Assembly (NCBI RefSeq): GCF_000145615.1
Contig: NC_014410.1
Coordinates: forward strand, 1,909,501 to 1,973,500
DNA length: 64,000 bases
DNA from: Thermoanaerobacterium thermosaccharolyticum DSM 571
GTDB lineage: Bacteria; Bacillota; Thermoanaerobacteria; Thermoanaerobacterales; Thermoanaerobacteraceae
Direction: 5' to 3'
This document shows positions 1-8,835 of this stretch, in pieces (position 1 is the stretch's first letter; every line of letters starts with the position of its first letter). Both the position numbers and the translations under genes were made by a program. The notes under the pieces were generated by a model, which ran no database searches, was not told where the DNA came from, and worked only from the letters and a program-made list of their open reading frames with translations.

Positions 1-62
1 TCTTTAAAACTTCTAGGATATATCTGATAAACTACGCTTTCCTTCCACCATGCTTTTTTCAT
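1..62 (-). CDS. GH13 alpha-glucosidase-type enzyme, N-terminal fragment (partial)
   Basis: Only the first 20 codons are in the window; the gene runs off the left edge. They begin MKKAWWKESVVYQIYPRSFK, the typical first beta strand of GH13 oligo-1,6-glucosidases, alpha-glucosidases and trehalose-6-phosphate hydrolases (the WW.. VVYQIYPRSF pattern). An AGGAGG ribosome site lies just upstream (about 68-77). It follows the GH32 gene on the same strand after a 36-base gap, so it is probably the last or next gene of the sucrose/fructan operon. Exact substrate cannot be told from the fragment. Confidence 0.8.
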   Translation of the reverse strand, partial: MKKAWWKESVVYQIYPRSFK

Positions 63-98
63 GTTTTTTCTCCTCCTTTTTGTTTTTTAGTCGTAAGA

Positions 99-1562
99 TT
101 AATCTACGTCGATATCCCATTTCTTTAGATATAAGACTCTGCATTCGCCCACAGAAAATATTGAAATATTAATCGATTCACTGTCTGGATATATCCTTCC
201 AGTCATTACCTCTTCACCTTCATTTATAAAAACCTCCACGGATGACACATCCACAAAGACCCTAAGCCTCAATCTTCCTTCATTTAAGTTAACCAGTGTC
301 TTCCTTTCTCCTTTTGGCCCAACGCCCGATCTGTCGCGATTAAATATGAATAAACTCTCTTGACAGTTATATGACAAAACAGTCTCTTCCTTCTTACCTT
401 TTCTCACTTTTAATCCAAATTCTTTTGCATCTAGCGATTCAAATTCAACATCAATCTCATAGCTTGTTCCAATTGTTTCAAGACACATTTCACCATCTAA
501 TTTTAAATCTTGTAGACTGTATTCTTTTTTTCTGTATTTAGTTATCTCAGATATTGGCCTAAAATGTATCTTTTCATCAACTGCTAAGACTTCTCTAGGA
601 AGCGTCATAGCACCAGCCCAATTATGACCAAGACGATTTGTAACCAAATCTGTCTCCCACATGTTCATCCATGCTATCATTATGATTCTACCATTTTTAT
701 CCACGGAAATCTGTGGTGCATAAAAGTCGAATCCGTAATCTACCAACCAATAATCCTCATATGTGAATTTTCCTTCCTCTGAATTTAGTTCTCCCATAAA
801 ATAGATAGAAGAATGGGTATTTTTAAAATAAATACCATTAGGTCTCATGTACTGTGCTGATACAAACAAAATATCTCTGTCATCAAATCTGACTATATCA
901 GGACATTCCCAGTTAATGCCTGTATCTTCATTACCCTTTAAAAGAATATTTACAAATTCCCATTTTATTAAATCGATTGACTTATACATGAGAATCTGTC
1001 CAATTCCGTGTTCATCATTAGAGCCAATTAAAAGATAATAGGTATCACCTATTTTAAAAATTCTTGGATCTCTAAAATCTTTCTTGCTAGCTTTATCTGG
1101 AATCTGTGTTACATCTATTATCGGATTTTTTTCATACTTTTCAAATGCAATTCCATCTGCTGATATGGCCATATTCTGAACCTGTTTGTAATCATCGTTT
1201 TTTTCTTTTTTAGTGTATATATGTCCTGTGTAAAAAAGGTATAATTTCCCGTTTTTTTCGATAGCACTTCCAGAAAAGCACCCATCTCTATCATAATCTT
1301 CTTCAGGTGCTAAAGCCAAAGGCAAGTAAAACCACTTAACCAAGTCTTTGCTTATGGCATGCCCCCAATGCATTGGTCCCCATACAGCATCATATGGATA
1401 ATGTTGATAGAATAAATGGTAATTTCCTTTATACTGTATGAACCCATTTGGGTCGTTTATCCACCCATATTCTCCCATCAAATGATACTTTAGCCTGTAC
1501 TTAGGATTTACCTTTGCTTTATTTTGTTTTATAAATTCATTTGCTTCATCAATTTTGTTCAT
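99..1562 (-). CDS. GH32 sucrose/fructan hydrolase (invertase or sucrose-6-phosphate hydrolase)
   Basis: Cytoplasmic glycoside hydrolase of family 32, cleaving the fructosyl bond of sucrose, sucrose 6-phosphate or short fructans. All three GH32 signatures are present, numbered from the proposed start: WINDPNG with the nucleophile Asp37, FRDPR (transition-state Asp165) and WECPD with acid/base Glu219; a C-terminal beta-sandwich follows. There is no signal peptide. The longest frame starts at 1571, but AAGGA abuts that ATG, while the ATG at 1562 has 9-base spacing, so 1562 is preferred (487 residues). It is the last gene behind an ABC importer rather than a PTS, which favours unphosphorylated sucrose or fructo-oligosaccharide as substrate. 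Confidence 0.88.
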   Translation of the reverse strand: MNKIDEANEFIKQNKAKVNPKYRLKYHLMGEYGWINDPNGFIQYKGNYHLFYQHYPYDAVWGPMHWGHAISKDLVKWFYLPLALAPEEDYDRDGCFSGSAIEKNGKLYLFYTGHIYTKKEKNDDYKQVQNMAISADGIAFEKYEKNPIIDVTQIPDKASKKDFRDPRIFKIGDTYYLLIGSNDEHGIGQILMYKSIDLIKWEFVNILLKGNEDTGINWECPDIVRFDDRDILFVSAQYMRPNGIYFKNTHSSIYFMGELNSEEGKFTYEDYWLVDYGFDFYAPQISVDKNGRIIMIAWMNMWETDLVTNRLGHNWAGAMTLPREVLAVDEKIHFRPISEITKYRKKEYSLQDLKLDGEMCLETIGTSYEIDVEFESLDAKEFGLKVRKGKKEETVLSYNCQESLFIFNRDRSGVGPKGERKTLVNLNEGRLRLRVFVDVSSVEVFINEGEEVMTGRIYPDSESINISIFSVGECRVLYLKKWDIDVD

Positions 1563-1577
1563 GCAATTCATTCCTTA

Positions 1578-2609
1578 TTATTTAATCGAGCCTTGCAAAA
1601 CACCATTTATTATTTGCTTTTGCATTGCCAAATAGATAATTATGACCGGAATCGTAGCAATCATGAGTGCTGCCATAGCCGGACCAAATTCTATTGTATA
1701 AGTGCCGTAAAAATAAAAGACCGATAGCGGCAATGTCCTCTGCTCAGGCGTCATTAGAACTAGATAAGGCAACAAGAAATCATTCCATATCCATAAAATA
1801 TCTAATATTGCAATAGTTATTGTTGTAGGTTTTAAAAGAGGAAAAACGATCTTAAAAAATGTCTGCAATTGACTGCATCCATCAATCGTCGCTGCTTCTT
1901 CAAGTTCTACTGGTATACTCTTGATAAACCCATGGTACATAAACACAGCTAATGAAGCACCAAAACCTAAATACATATATATAAGAGCCCATTTATTGTT
2001 CATCATCCCTATAGAACCATATATCTTTACAAGTGGTATCATGATACCTTGAAATGGTATAATCATTGATGCAACCATGAAGAAGAACATAAATTGATTG
2101 AATTTCCACTTTCTTCTTACAAAAATATATGCAGTCATTGATGAAAGCACAGTAATCAATATTACACTAAATACTGTGATAATTAACGAATTAACAAATG
2201 CATGAAAATAGTCCATCTTCGTATACGCTTCAATATAGTTGCGTGAACCTACTCCATCCTATAGAGGATGAAGCTTCCTACTTCATAGACCGTTGCCTAC
2301 TGTTATTCACAGCAGGTCTTACACAATCTCCATAGGCGTAATTTCGGGAGGAACCTTCCCTACAAAAATATTACTCTTAGGCTGTTATGCCTAATTGTCT
2401 TTACTTTTTACTCCTGATAATATTATAGCATATAATGTTATGGAAAACAATAGAAATTCATCTCCCACCTATAGAGGATGGGAGACTTCTTTCAAGCCTT
2501 CGTTAAATGAATTAATTAATACAATAAAAAATGGAAATATATACAATACAAATACTATACTTAAAAATATCAGTTTTATTCCATTTAATATATACTCTTT
2601 TCTTTTCAT
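1578..2609 (-). pseudogene. Sugar ABC transporter permease (MalG family), disrupted by an insertion
   Basis: The second CUT1 permease of the sucrose/fructan importer, in two pieces. The N-terminal piece starts at 2609, with its ATG overlapping the stop of the upstream permease, and encodes MKRKEYILNGIKLIFL and the first membrane helix up to INSFN. It then runs into foreign sequence and stops at a TAG in the element's left hairpin. The C-terminal piece resumes in frame at about 2242 with NYIEAYTKMDYF and continues to 1578, including the EAA loop (EEAATIDGCSQLQTFFKIVF). Around 20 residues normally found between the pieces seem to be missing. An internal ATG at 2216 opens a 212-residue frame, but without a ribosome site, so a functional product is unlikely. 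Confidence 0.75.
2243..2501 (-). mobile_element. IS200/IS605-type non-autonomous element without tnpA or tnpB
   Basis: About 258 bases of foreign sequence inside the permease gene. The left end (2461-2485) is a hairpin with arms TCTCCCA and TGGGAGA, an inner CCT/AGG stem and one bulged T. The right end (2255-2270) is a hairpin CATCCT-CTAT-AGGATG, followed on the minus strand by GGTTCAC. Sub-terminal imperfect hairpins, no terminal inverted repeats and no target duplication are the hallmarks of IS200/IS605 elements. No transposase or TnpB frame is present. The inner 130 bases next to the right end are rich in short inverted repeats and resemble the right-end (omega/reRNA) region of tnpB elements. 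Exact borders are inferred. Confidence 0.65.
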
Positions 2610-3493
2610 CAGCTTTCCACCTCCATTTTCTTACTGAAATATACTTGCAATAATGTGACAGTCGCAACTACAGCAAATAGGAAAAATGCTTCCGCCTGGC
2701 CAATACCATACTGCTGACTTAAAAAGGCAGTATTATAAACATGCATTGAAATCAACTCTGTACTCTTATACGGCCCCCCATTTGTTAAAGACAAATTTAT
2801 ATCATAAACCATGAACCCTCTCTGCAAAGTCAGAAAAACACTTATTGTAAATGATGGTACCATCAATGGAAGAATTATATTTTTAAGTCTGTGGTATGAG
2901 TTTGCACCATCGATACTTGCAGCTTCTAAAAGATCTTTGGGAATGTTCATAAATCCTGAAATATATATGACCATCATGTATCCAGAATATTGCCATACAG
3001 TTACAATAACCAACGCCCAAAAGGCTTTATTGGGATCAGAAAGCCAAGACGCACTGAATATAGGCAAATTAAAGTGTTGACCAATGTAGACAAGGATATT
3101 TGAAAAAACAAACTGCCAAATAAAGCCAAGCAATATCCCACCAATCAAGTTAGGAGTAAAAAATCCAGCTCTAAAAAAGTTCTGTCCTTTAATACCGCTA
3201 GTCAGTAGATAAGCCAAAAAGAACGCTATAATGTTAATCAGTATTACTGAAAAAAATACGTATTTCAAAGTCAATAAAAACGAAGTCCAAAATACTTTGT
3301 CTTTAAATACTTGCAAATAATTGCCGATGCCTACAAATGAATGTGTAGCGGATATACCATTCCAATCAGTAAAAGTAAGATATATTCCGTATATAAATGG
3401 CAATATTATTACAGTAAAAAAAGCAATAGTAACAGGTCCTGCAAATATCAAATAAGTCTTTAATTTACTTAAAAAGCCTTTTTCCTCACTCAT
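2609..3493 (-). CDS. Sugar ABC transporter permease, MalF family (CUT1)
   Basis: Inner-membrane subunit of the sucrose/fructan importer, with six predicted helices and the EAA loop EAASIDGANSYHRLKNIILP that contacts the ATPase. The longest frame starts with a GTG at 3547, but the ATG at 3493 (MSEEKGFLSKLK) follows GGAGGA at 8-base spacing and gives the usual length of about 294 residues, so it is preferred. It sits between the binding-protein gene and the broken MalG-type permease. With its partner disrupted, the importer may not assemble unless another MalG substitutes. Confidence 0.9.
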   Translation of the reverse strand: MSEEKGFLSKLKTYLIFAGPVTIAFFTVIILPFIYGIYLTFTDWNGISATHSFVGIGNYLQVFKDKVFWTSFLLTLKYVFFSVILINIIAFFLAYLLTSGIKGQNFFRAGFFTPNLIGGILLGFIWQFVFSNILVYIGQHFNLPIFSASWLSDPNKAFWALVIVTVWQYSGYMMVIYISGFMNIPKDLLEAASIDGANSYHRLKNIILPLMVPSFTISVFLTLQRGFMVYDINLSLTNGGPYKSTELISMHVYNTAFLSQQYGIGQAEAFFLFAVVATVTLLQVYFSKKMEVES

Positions 3494-3568
3494 AAAAACA
3501 TCCTCCATAACATCGTATAATGCTGAATAACGGATAGACTCTTCCACCCGTTATTCAGGCCATACTAA

Positions 3569-4891
3569 TTATTGTACACTTTTCCAGTAGCTTTCAATAT
3601 CATTAATTAAGCCTTTTCTATCAATTACTCCAGATAAATATTTTTGCATTGATGCGCCCAATTTTGACCAATGATCAGAAGGTAACGTAGTCATAAATTC
3701 TAGTGTATTTCCATCGCTCATGTATTGCTCAATTGATTTAGCTAGTGGATCTCGTGGTTCAAGCTTTATATTTTTGAAAGCCGGTATTACACTGCATTGA
3801 TTTACCAGCACATCCTGACCTGCCTGGCTATATACTAGCCAATTTAAGAATTTCTTTGCTGCATCTTGCTGAGCTGCACTGTTTTGTGTTTTATCTATAC
3901 CTATAAATTTAGTTACTCCAACAGGTATCCCTGAATTACCATAATCATTTGGATCGTTGCTTATTGGCACAGGTACAAATCCATATTGCCCATTAGCTGT
4001 ATCAAATGTCTTTATCTGCGGCCATGCCCAGTTTCCCATAACCCAAAAACCTACTTCTCCTTTTCCAATCACCTCAGGTCCTTTATCATACGTTGGAGCC
4101 ATTGGATTGCTTTTATCCAAATTGTACTTTTTCATCATGTCAAATGTATCTATCAAACCATTAAATACCTTATTATTTGCTAAGTCAACATTTCCAGATT
4201 TTAAATCTGATATGAACTTATCTACTTGAGCTGGATCCTTCGACTGATCTGCATATACAATTGGCAAAAAATGTCCTGCTAACGACCAATCCATAGGTGA
4301 AATCTCTAGTGCTTTTGCACCTGTAGCTTCAACCTTTTTAAATGCATTCTCTAAATCATTTCTTGTCTTTATCGATTTAGGATCAAAGTTACCACCAAAT
4401 GCTTTATCCAAAACTATCTTAGTGTATATGAAACCATATCCTTCTACTGAGAATGGAAATGCTATGATCTTTCCATCTACTTTTGCTACATTTAAAGCTC
4501 CATCTGTTGTATCAGCAACCCATTTTTCATTGCTTAAATCCAAAAATTTATCTTTAAATTTTGCAACATCGCCTGGATCAAGCATCGCCAAAGTAGGTGC
4601 ATTTCCAGCTGCATACATCGAAGAAATTTTTTCGAATGGAGATTGGCCTGCTGAAGCAGGTATTACATTAATTGTTATATTGGGATTCTCTTTTGTAAAT
4701 GCCTTTGCTGCATCTTCTAATTGTGACTGAATCTCACCTTTTGAGTTCAGCATCGTAATTTTAACGGTTTCAGAGTTCTTAGATGATGACGTATTGTTTT
4801 TAGCTGTATTATTATTTGTGCCACAACCTGCTGTAAGAGAAAGTATCAAAACTGACGATACGACCATTGATAATAGTTTTTTTCTCTTCAT
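3569..4891 (-). CDS. Sugar ABC transporter substrate-binding lipoprotein (family 1)
   Basis: Extracytoplasmic solute-binding protein of 440 residues, first gene of the operon. A lipoprotein signal peptide ends in LSLTAGC, with the lipidated Cys23, followed by a low-complexity Asn/Thr/Ser linker. The body is that of a bacterial extracellular solute-binding protein family 1 (MalE-like). It captures the sugar and passes it to the permease pair downstream. Sucrose or fructo-oligosaccharides are inferred from the GH32 and GH13 genes of the same operon. Transcription should start at the promoter at 4951-4979. Confidence 0.9.
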   Translation of the reverse strand: MKRKKLLSMVVSSVLILSLTAGCGTNNNTAKNNTSSSKNSETVKITMLNSKGEIQSQLEDAAKAFTKENPNITINVIPASAGQSPFEKISSMYAAGNAPTLAMLDPGDVAKFKDKFLDLSNEKWVADTTDGALNVAKVDGKIIAFPFSVEGYGFIYTKIVLDKAFGGNFDPKSIKTRNDLENAFKKVEATGAKALEISPMDWSLAGHFLPIVYADQSKDPAQVDKFISDLKSGNVDLANNKVFNGLIDTFDMMKKYNLDKSNPMAPTYDKGPEVIGKGEVGFWVMGNWAWPQIKTFDTANGQYGFVPVPISNDPNDYGNSGIPVGVTKFIGIDKTQNSAAQQDAAKKFLNWLVYSQAGQDVLVNQCSVIPAFKNIKLEPRDPLAKSIEQYMSDGNTLEFMTTLPSDHWSKLGASMQKYLSGVIDRKGLINDIESYWKSVQ

Positions 4892-4950
4892 GATAATCTC
4901 CTCTCCATATTTATCTTAGAGCTTTTTGTAAAGCTTTTTATTATGGCTTT

Positions 4951-4979
4951 ATTATATCACGCATTTATAAATATGTCAA
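4951..4979 (-). promoter_or_regulatory. SigA-type promoter of the sucrose/fructan operon
   Basis: On the minus strand TTGACA (4979-4974) is followed after exactly 17 bases by TATAAT (4956-4951), about 60 bases upstream of the binding-protein start. A consensus -35 and -10 at ideal spacing makes this a confident promoter call. Confidence 0.85.
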
Positions 4980-4989
4980 CCGTTTGATA
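4974..4989. promoter_or_regulatory. LacI-type operator candidate over the -35 box
   Basis: TGTCAACCGTTTGATA is an imperfect palindrome with a central CG (6 of 8 pairs match), the usual form of LacI/GalR-family operators. It covers the -35 box of the operon promoter, so a bound repressor would block transcription. Which regulator binds is unknown; two LacI-family genes lie 8-13 kb to the right. Confidence 0.45.
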
Positions 4990-5044
4990 TATTCAAAATA
5001 ATTCTGTATTTTGTCAATTGCAATAATTATTATAATAAATCATG

Positions 5045-5087
5045 AAAAACCCCTCACATCATATATACTCTCTTGATGTGAGGGGTT
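5045..5087 (-). terminator. Intrinsic terminator of the GH130 operon
   Basis: A 14-bp perfect stem (arms 5048-5061 and 5074-5087, AACCCCTCACATCA and its complement) starts 5 bases after the stop of the GH130 gene and is followed on the minus strand by a run of T. Confidence 0.9.
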
Positions 5088-5091
5088 ATGA

Positions 5092-5985
5092 TTAGTCAAA
5101 TTTTATGTCATTCATATTTAGATATGCAACACCTATTACAGTATCTGCACCACCGTAATAGACGTATATGTCATCACCTTTTACTGCATTGCCGCAGCTA
5201 AATACGACGTTAGAGATGAAGCCATTCTTTTCCCATTCAAGTTCAGGCTCTAATATAGATTCTTCTTGCCTTGCCAAAACTATTGATGGGTCATTTATGT
5301 CGAGAAGCGCTGCACCTAGCCTATAGACATTGTCGTCATCAGCAGCGTGATATATTAAAAACCATCCATCTTTTATCCTAATAGGTGGTCCAGCAACACC
5401 GACTCTTGAGCTTTCCCATGTGCCTTTGATTGGCTTTATAATCGATTTATGATTAAACCAATTCTTTAAATCATTTGAATATGCTAACCATATATCAGGA
5501 TATCTTCTGTGAAACATTACATAGTTACCATTTATTTTTTCAGGAAATAGTGCAGCATCTTTGTTGGGCTCATCTAATACAACGCCTTTTCTCTCCCAAT
5601 TTATTAAATTTTTCGATGTAGCTAAACATATCCTGTAATCATCATCAGTCCTATTGCCAAATCCTGTGTACATCATATAATATGTATCATCTATTTTCAC
5701 TATCCTAGGATCTTCACATCCCCTTAATTCTTGCTCAACATCATTGCTTAATACAGGCTTATCAAGTCTCATAAAATTAATCCCATCTTTACTTACAGCA
5801 TACCCAAGCCTCGATATATATTTCCCATATTTCACGTGTGGACCTATGTCAGTTGCCCTGTATATAAGGTGGAACAGCCCATTGTCATATATGGCAGAAC
5901 AGTTAAATACTGCTTTTCTTTCCCATTCGTGCTCTTTTACTGGTTCTAAAATCGGTCTGTCGCTTAACCTTTTTAACTTTATCAA
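5092..5985 (-). CDS. GH130 phosphorylase, probably beta-1,2-mannoside phosphorylase (copy 1)
   Basis: Five-bladed propeller enzyme of family GH130, cytoplasmic and without signal peptide. The catalytic Asp lies in GCEDPRIVKID; FHRRYPDIWLAYS and GPPIRIKDGWFLIYH carry the basic residues expected to bind phosphate. It is paralogous to the next gene over its whole length. The TTG at 5985 is preferred to the GTG at 5994: its spacing from AAGGAG is 8 bases, and the resulting MIKLKRLSDRPILEPV aligns end to end with MFRLRRLTDKPILSPV of the paralogue. Known relatives as neighbouring genes are the two beta-1,2-mannoside phosphorylases of Thermoanaerobacter sp. X514 (Teth514_1788 and Teth514_1789), one acting on mannobiose and one on longer chains. 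Which copy is which cannot be decided here. Confidence 0.8.
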   Translation of the reverse strand: MIKLKRLSDRPILEPVKEHEWERKAVFNCSAIYDNGLFHLIYRATDIGPHVKYGKYISRLGYAVSKDGINFMRLDKPVLSNDVEQELRGCEDPRIVKIDDTYYMMYTGFGNRTDDDYRICLATSKNLINWERKGVVLDEPNKDAALFPEKINGNYVMFHRRYPDIWLAYSNDLKNWFNHKSIIKPIKGTWESSRVGVAGPPIRIKDGWFLIYHAADDDNVYRLGAALLDINDPSIVLARQEESILEPELEWEKNGFISNVVFSCGNAVKGDDIYVYYGGADTVIGVAYLNMNDIKFD

Positions 5986-5997
5986 AATATCCACTCC

Positions 5998-6906
5998 TTA
6001 AAATGATATTTTATCTTTGTCTATTGCAGCGACGCCAATATGTGTATCAGCACCACCGTAATATACATAGTATTTTTCATTTACTTCTACTGCACCACAG
6101 CTAAACACTACATTTGGTACAAGACCTTCTTTTTCCCAATCCAGTTCTGGTTCTAAAATAGGCTCTTCTTGCCTTGCTATGACTTTTGAAGGATCATCTA
6201 AATCAACAAGTGCTGCTCCAAGCCTATACACGTTATTTTCATCCACACCATGGTAGATGAGAAGCCATCCGTCTTCTCTTTTTATAGGAGGCCCTGCTAT
6301 CCCAATCTTCTTTGACTCCCACGTGCCAGAAATAGGTGCCATTATTATTTTATGATCAGTCCAATTTATTAAATCATCTGAATATGCTATCCAAATATCT
6401 GGTTCTCTCCTATGAAACATGACATACTTCCCATTTATTTTTTCCGGCAAAAGCGCTGCATCCTTATTAGGCTCATCAAGGACCACCCTATGACCTTCCC
6501 ATCTTTTCAAATCATATGATGTAGCTATACATATTCTAAAATTATTCCAGTCTTTGCCTCCAAAGCCTGTATAAAGCATGTAATATTTATCATCAATTTT
6601 TGTTACTCTGGGATCTTCAACACCCCATTCTTCCTGCTCTGTTTCACCAACCATAATGGGCTTATCAAACCTTTCAAAGTTAATCCCATCATTGCTTACC
6701 GCATAGCCTATTGATGATACAAATTTGTATTTTTCTTCTGGCATTTCTGTGTTTAACACAAATCCATTGTTAGAAGCCCTGTAAAAAAGGTGAAACTTGT
6801 GATCTTCGTATATTACTGCGGCATTAAACACAGCTTTTCTTTCCCATTCATGTTCTTCAACTGGCGACAATATTGGTTTATCTGTAAGCCTCCTTAGCCT
6901 AAACAT
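5998..6906 (-). CDS. GH130 phosphorylase, probably beta-1,2-mannoside phosphorylase (copy 2)
   Basis: Second GH130 enzyme, 302 residues, about 60-65% identical by eye to its neighbour. The catalytic Asp is in GVEDPRVTKID, with FHRREPDIWIAYS and GPPIKREDGWLLIYHG equivalents. It has an insert around residues 48-60 (NNGFVLNTEMPEEKYKFV) that the other copy lacks; loops in this region could alter chain-length preference. It would release alpha-mannose 1-phosphate from beta-1,2-mannosides by phosphorolysis, saving ATP. The SD AGGGG is 7 bases from ATG. Only 12 bases separate it from the next gene, so both are co-transcribed. Confidence 0.82.
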   Translation of the reverse strand: MFRLRRLTDKPILSPVEEHEWERKAVFNAAVIYEDHKFHLFYRASNNGFVLNTEMPEEKYKFVSSIGYAVSNDGINFERFDKPIMVGETEQEEWGVEDPRVTKIDDKYYMLYTGFGGKDWNNFRICIATSYDLKRWEGHRVVLDEPNKDAALLPEKINGKYVMFHRREPDIWIAYSDDLINWTDHKIIMAPISGTWESKKIGIAGPPIKREDGWLLIYHGVDENNVYRLGAALVDLDDPSKVIARQEEPILEPELDWEKEGLVPNVVFSCGAVEVNEKYYVYYGGADTHIGVAAIDKDKISF

Positions 6907-6920
6907 TATAATACCCCTCT

Positions 6921-8789
6921 CTACATCAAAAATGCAACTACATCATCAGCTTTTATCGTAAAGTTATCCAAATTAATTTCTTTATTGCTTATTAAATCTT
7001 TTATTTTCCCTGAAATATTTGCATCAATCTTTATATCAATATCTTCATGATTAATAAATATTACAAGCTTTTTGCCCTTATATTCAAATTCTTTGACCTC
7101 TATAAACGGCGATTCTACTTCTATTTTTGGCTTTATACGAGATAAATCTTCTGTGAATTTGTATATTTCATAAGTTTTGTCGTCTTTATATACGTCCGGC
7201 ATGTAGCTTAAATAAAGTTCGACAGGGTACGTCACAAGGACTGCATTGCCTTTCCCAAATTTATTCATTACCACTGCGGGATTCCCTTCATTGTCGTATC
7301 CAATCACACTGCATGTCGTAGGTTTTGCGATAAGACGCTTATTAAATTTAAGCGTGTCGTATTTTAGCTTTAAGCCCCTCTCTTCTAAATAAATTGAAAC
7401 AGAATCGCCTTTAGGTACAATTGAATATTGTGTTTCAATGCCAAAAAGTTCATCAAAACCATCAACAGAAATTCCATCATAAGATGCATACAATGTACCA
7501 CCGCTTTTTACATAATCCATTATTCTCATCCACTGATCGTGATTCAGATGTCCCTTCCTATATGCAGATGGAAGTATCAGCATTTTGTATTTGCTAAAAT
7601 CCTTCTCAGAAGCTTTTACCATCTCTACGTCTATGCCAGCTTGTTTAGCAAGTATGAAGCTATTTAAAAGTATTCTAAAATTTCTCTCTGGTGTATAATC
7701 ATCACCTACAAATAAGGCACTATAATACTTATCTGGAACAATTATAGCTGCATCGCATTCTTTTGGAATTAACTCTTTGTATTCAAGCTTATTTATAAAT
7801 TCTGAAAAAGCTTTTATTTCAAGGCCTGCTAGCTTTGGTTCCCCATCAGATGATGTTATCCCAAAATGCGTTTCAAAGGGCGTCGTATTGTACGGCAGGT
7901 TATTACCAACTGTAAAATCTCCAAAGCACCATGCCAATGCACCTAATGATTCATTTGCAAATAAGCTGTATAAAACTGTTTTATAATACTTTCCTTCTAT
8001 TTCTTCAGACATCATAAGGGTCGTTGCACCGAATTCTTCAAACAGTACATCTTTGCCTCCAAGGGCCTTTGTAAGCTTTGATGCAAAAGGTGCAATGTAA
8101 GTGCTCCTTATAGAATTTACAGGGTCAATGCATGTATCAGTGTAAATAGGATACGCATGCATACATAAGAAGTCATTGCCTTCTTTCAAGTCTTCAGGAT
8201 AAAACTTATTGTCTGAAAGAAGGGACGCCTGATGTATGCCTAACGTCACAGGATGATTTTTGTCGTGCTTTTTTATCTCGCTTGACAAAACGTAATTCCA
8301 AAGCCATGCATCATGATTCGACTCTGCTTTAACGTAGTTATCTGGCTCATTAGAAAGATCCCAGAATAAAATGGCACTTTCATCTTTATACCTTTCAGCA
8401 AAAAATCTCACCAATTTAACCTCATGTCTTAGCATAAATGGATCATTGTATATGTTTTTACCATTTCTCCACGGAATGTCGAAATTTTCTCCGCTCATAT
8501 GACCTACGAAAAACGTAGGGACAATTTTTATGTCAACATCGTGGCATATTCCAATAAGTTCATCAAATTTCTTAATCGCATCTTCCGATATCATGTCAGG
8601 ATGTGGCTGAAAATCCTCCCACAAGAGATTTATTCTCAATACATCTAATCCTAATGACTTTGCCTCTTTAAACTCCTTTTTGATCTCATCTTTGTCCCAC
8701 TGCTTCCACATATCAACGCCGTAATTTCTTGGCCAGTAATTAGCACCAATTACAAATTTGTCGAATATAGAATTTGTTGTTGTATCCAT
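6921..8789 (-). CDS. GH5-like/clan GH-A glycosidase with C-terminal GATase-like domain, putative beta-mannosidase
   Basis: A 622-residue cytoplasmic enzyme. The N-terminal TIM barrel (about 1-330) is of the GH-A clan: WDLSNEPD carries acid/base Glu148 and VLFEEFGATT the nucleophile Glu251 or Glu252. Residues about 345-480 look like a beta-galactosidase trimerisation/GATase-like fold (VPDKYYSALF, LILPSAYRKG, VKSGGTLYASYDG), and a small beta domain closes the protein. This layout occurs in GH42-like enzymes and in some GH5 beta-mannosidases (GH5_19 is one candidate). Its operon with GH130 phosphorylases suggests a beta-mannoside substrate, which is an inference. SD AGGAGAGG precedes the ATG. 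Confidence 0.65.
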   Translation of the reverse strand: MDTTTNSIFDKFVIGANYWPRNYGVDMWKQWDKDEIKKEFKEAKSLGLDVLRINLLWEDFQPHPDMISEDAIKKFDELIGICHDVDIKIVPTFFVGHMSGENFDIPWRNGKNIYNDPFMLRHEVKLVRFFAERYKDESAILFWDLSNEPDNYVKAESNHDAWLWNYVLSSEIKKHDKNHPVTLGIHQASLLSDNKFYPEDLKEGNDFLCMHAYPIYTDTCIDPVNSIRSTYIAPFASKLTKALGGKDVLFEEFGATTLMMSEEIEGKYYKTVLYSLFANESLGALAWCFGDFTVGNNLPYNTTPFETHFGITSSDGEPKLAGLEIKAFSEFINKLEYKELIPKECDAAIIVPDKYYSALFVGDDYTPERNFRILLNSFILAKQAGIDVEMVKASEKDFSKYKMLILPSAYRKGHLNHDQWMRIMDYVKSGGTLYASYDGISVDGFDELFGIETQYSIVPKGDSVSIYLEERGLKLKYDTLKFNKRLIAKPTTCSVIGYDNEGNPAVVMNKFGKGNAVLVTYPVELYLSYMPDVYKDDKTYEIYKFTEDLSRIKPKIEVESPFIEVKEFEYKGKKLVIFINHEDIDIKIDANISGKIKDLISNKEINLDNFTIKADDVVAFLM

Positions 8790-8835
8790 TCTCTCATCCT
8801 CTCCTTCAATTCTTGCTATAATTCATTAAACATAA

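Noticed and set aside
2395-2637. 80-codon plus-strand frame across the IS605-like element
   Set aside because: It spans element and permease sequence with no SD and no transposase similarity; a chance frame.
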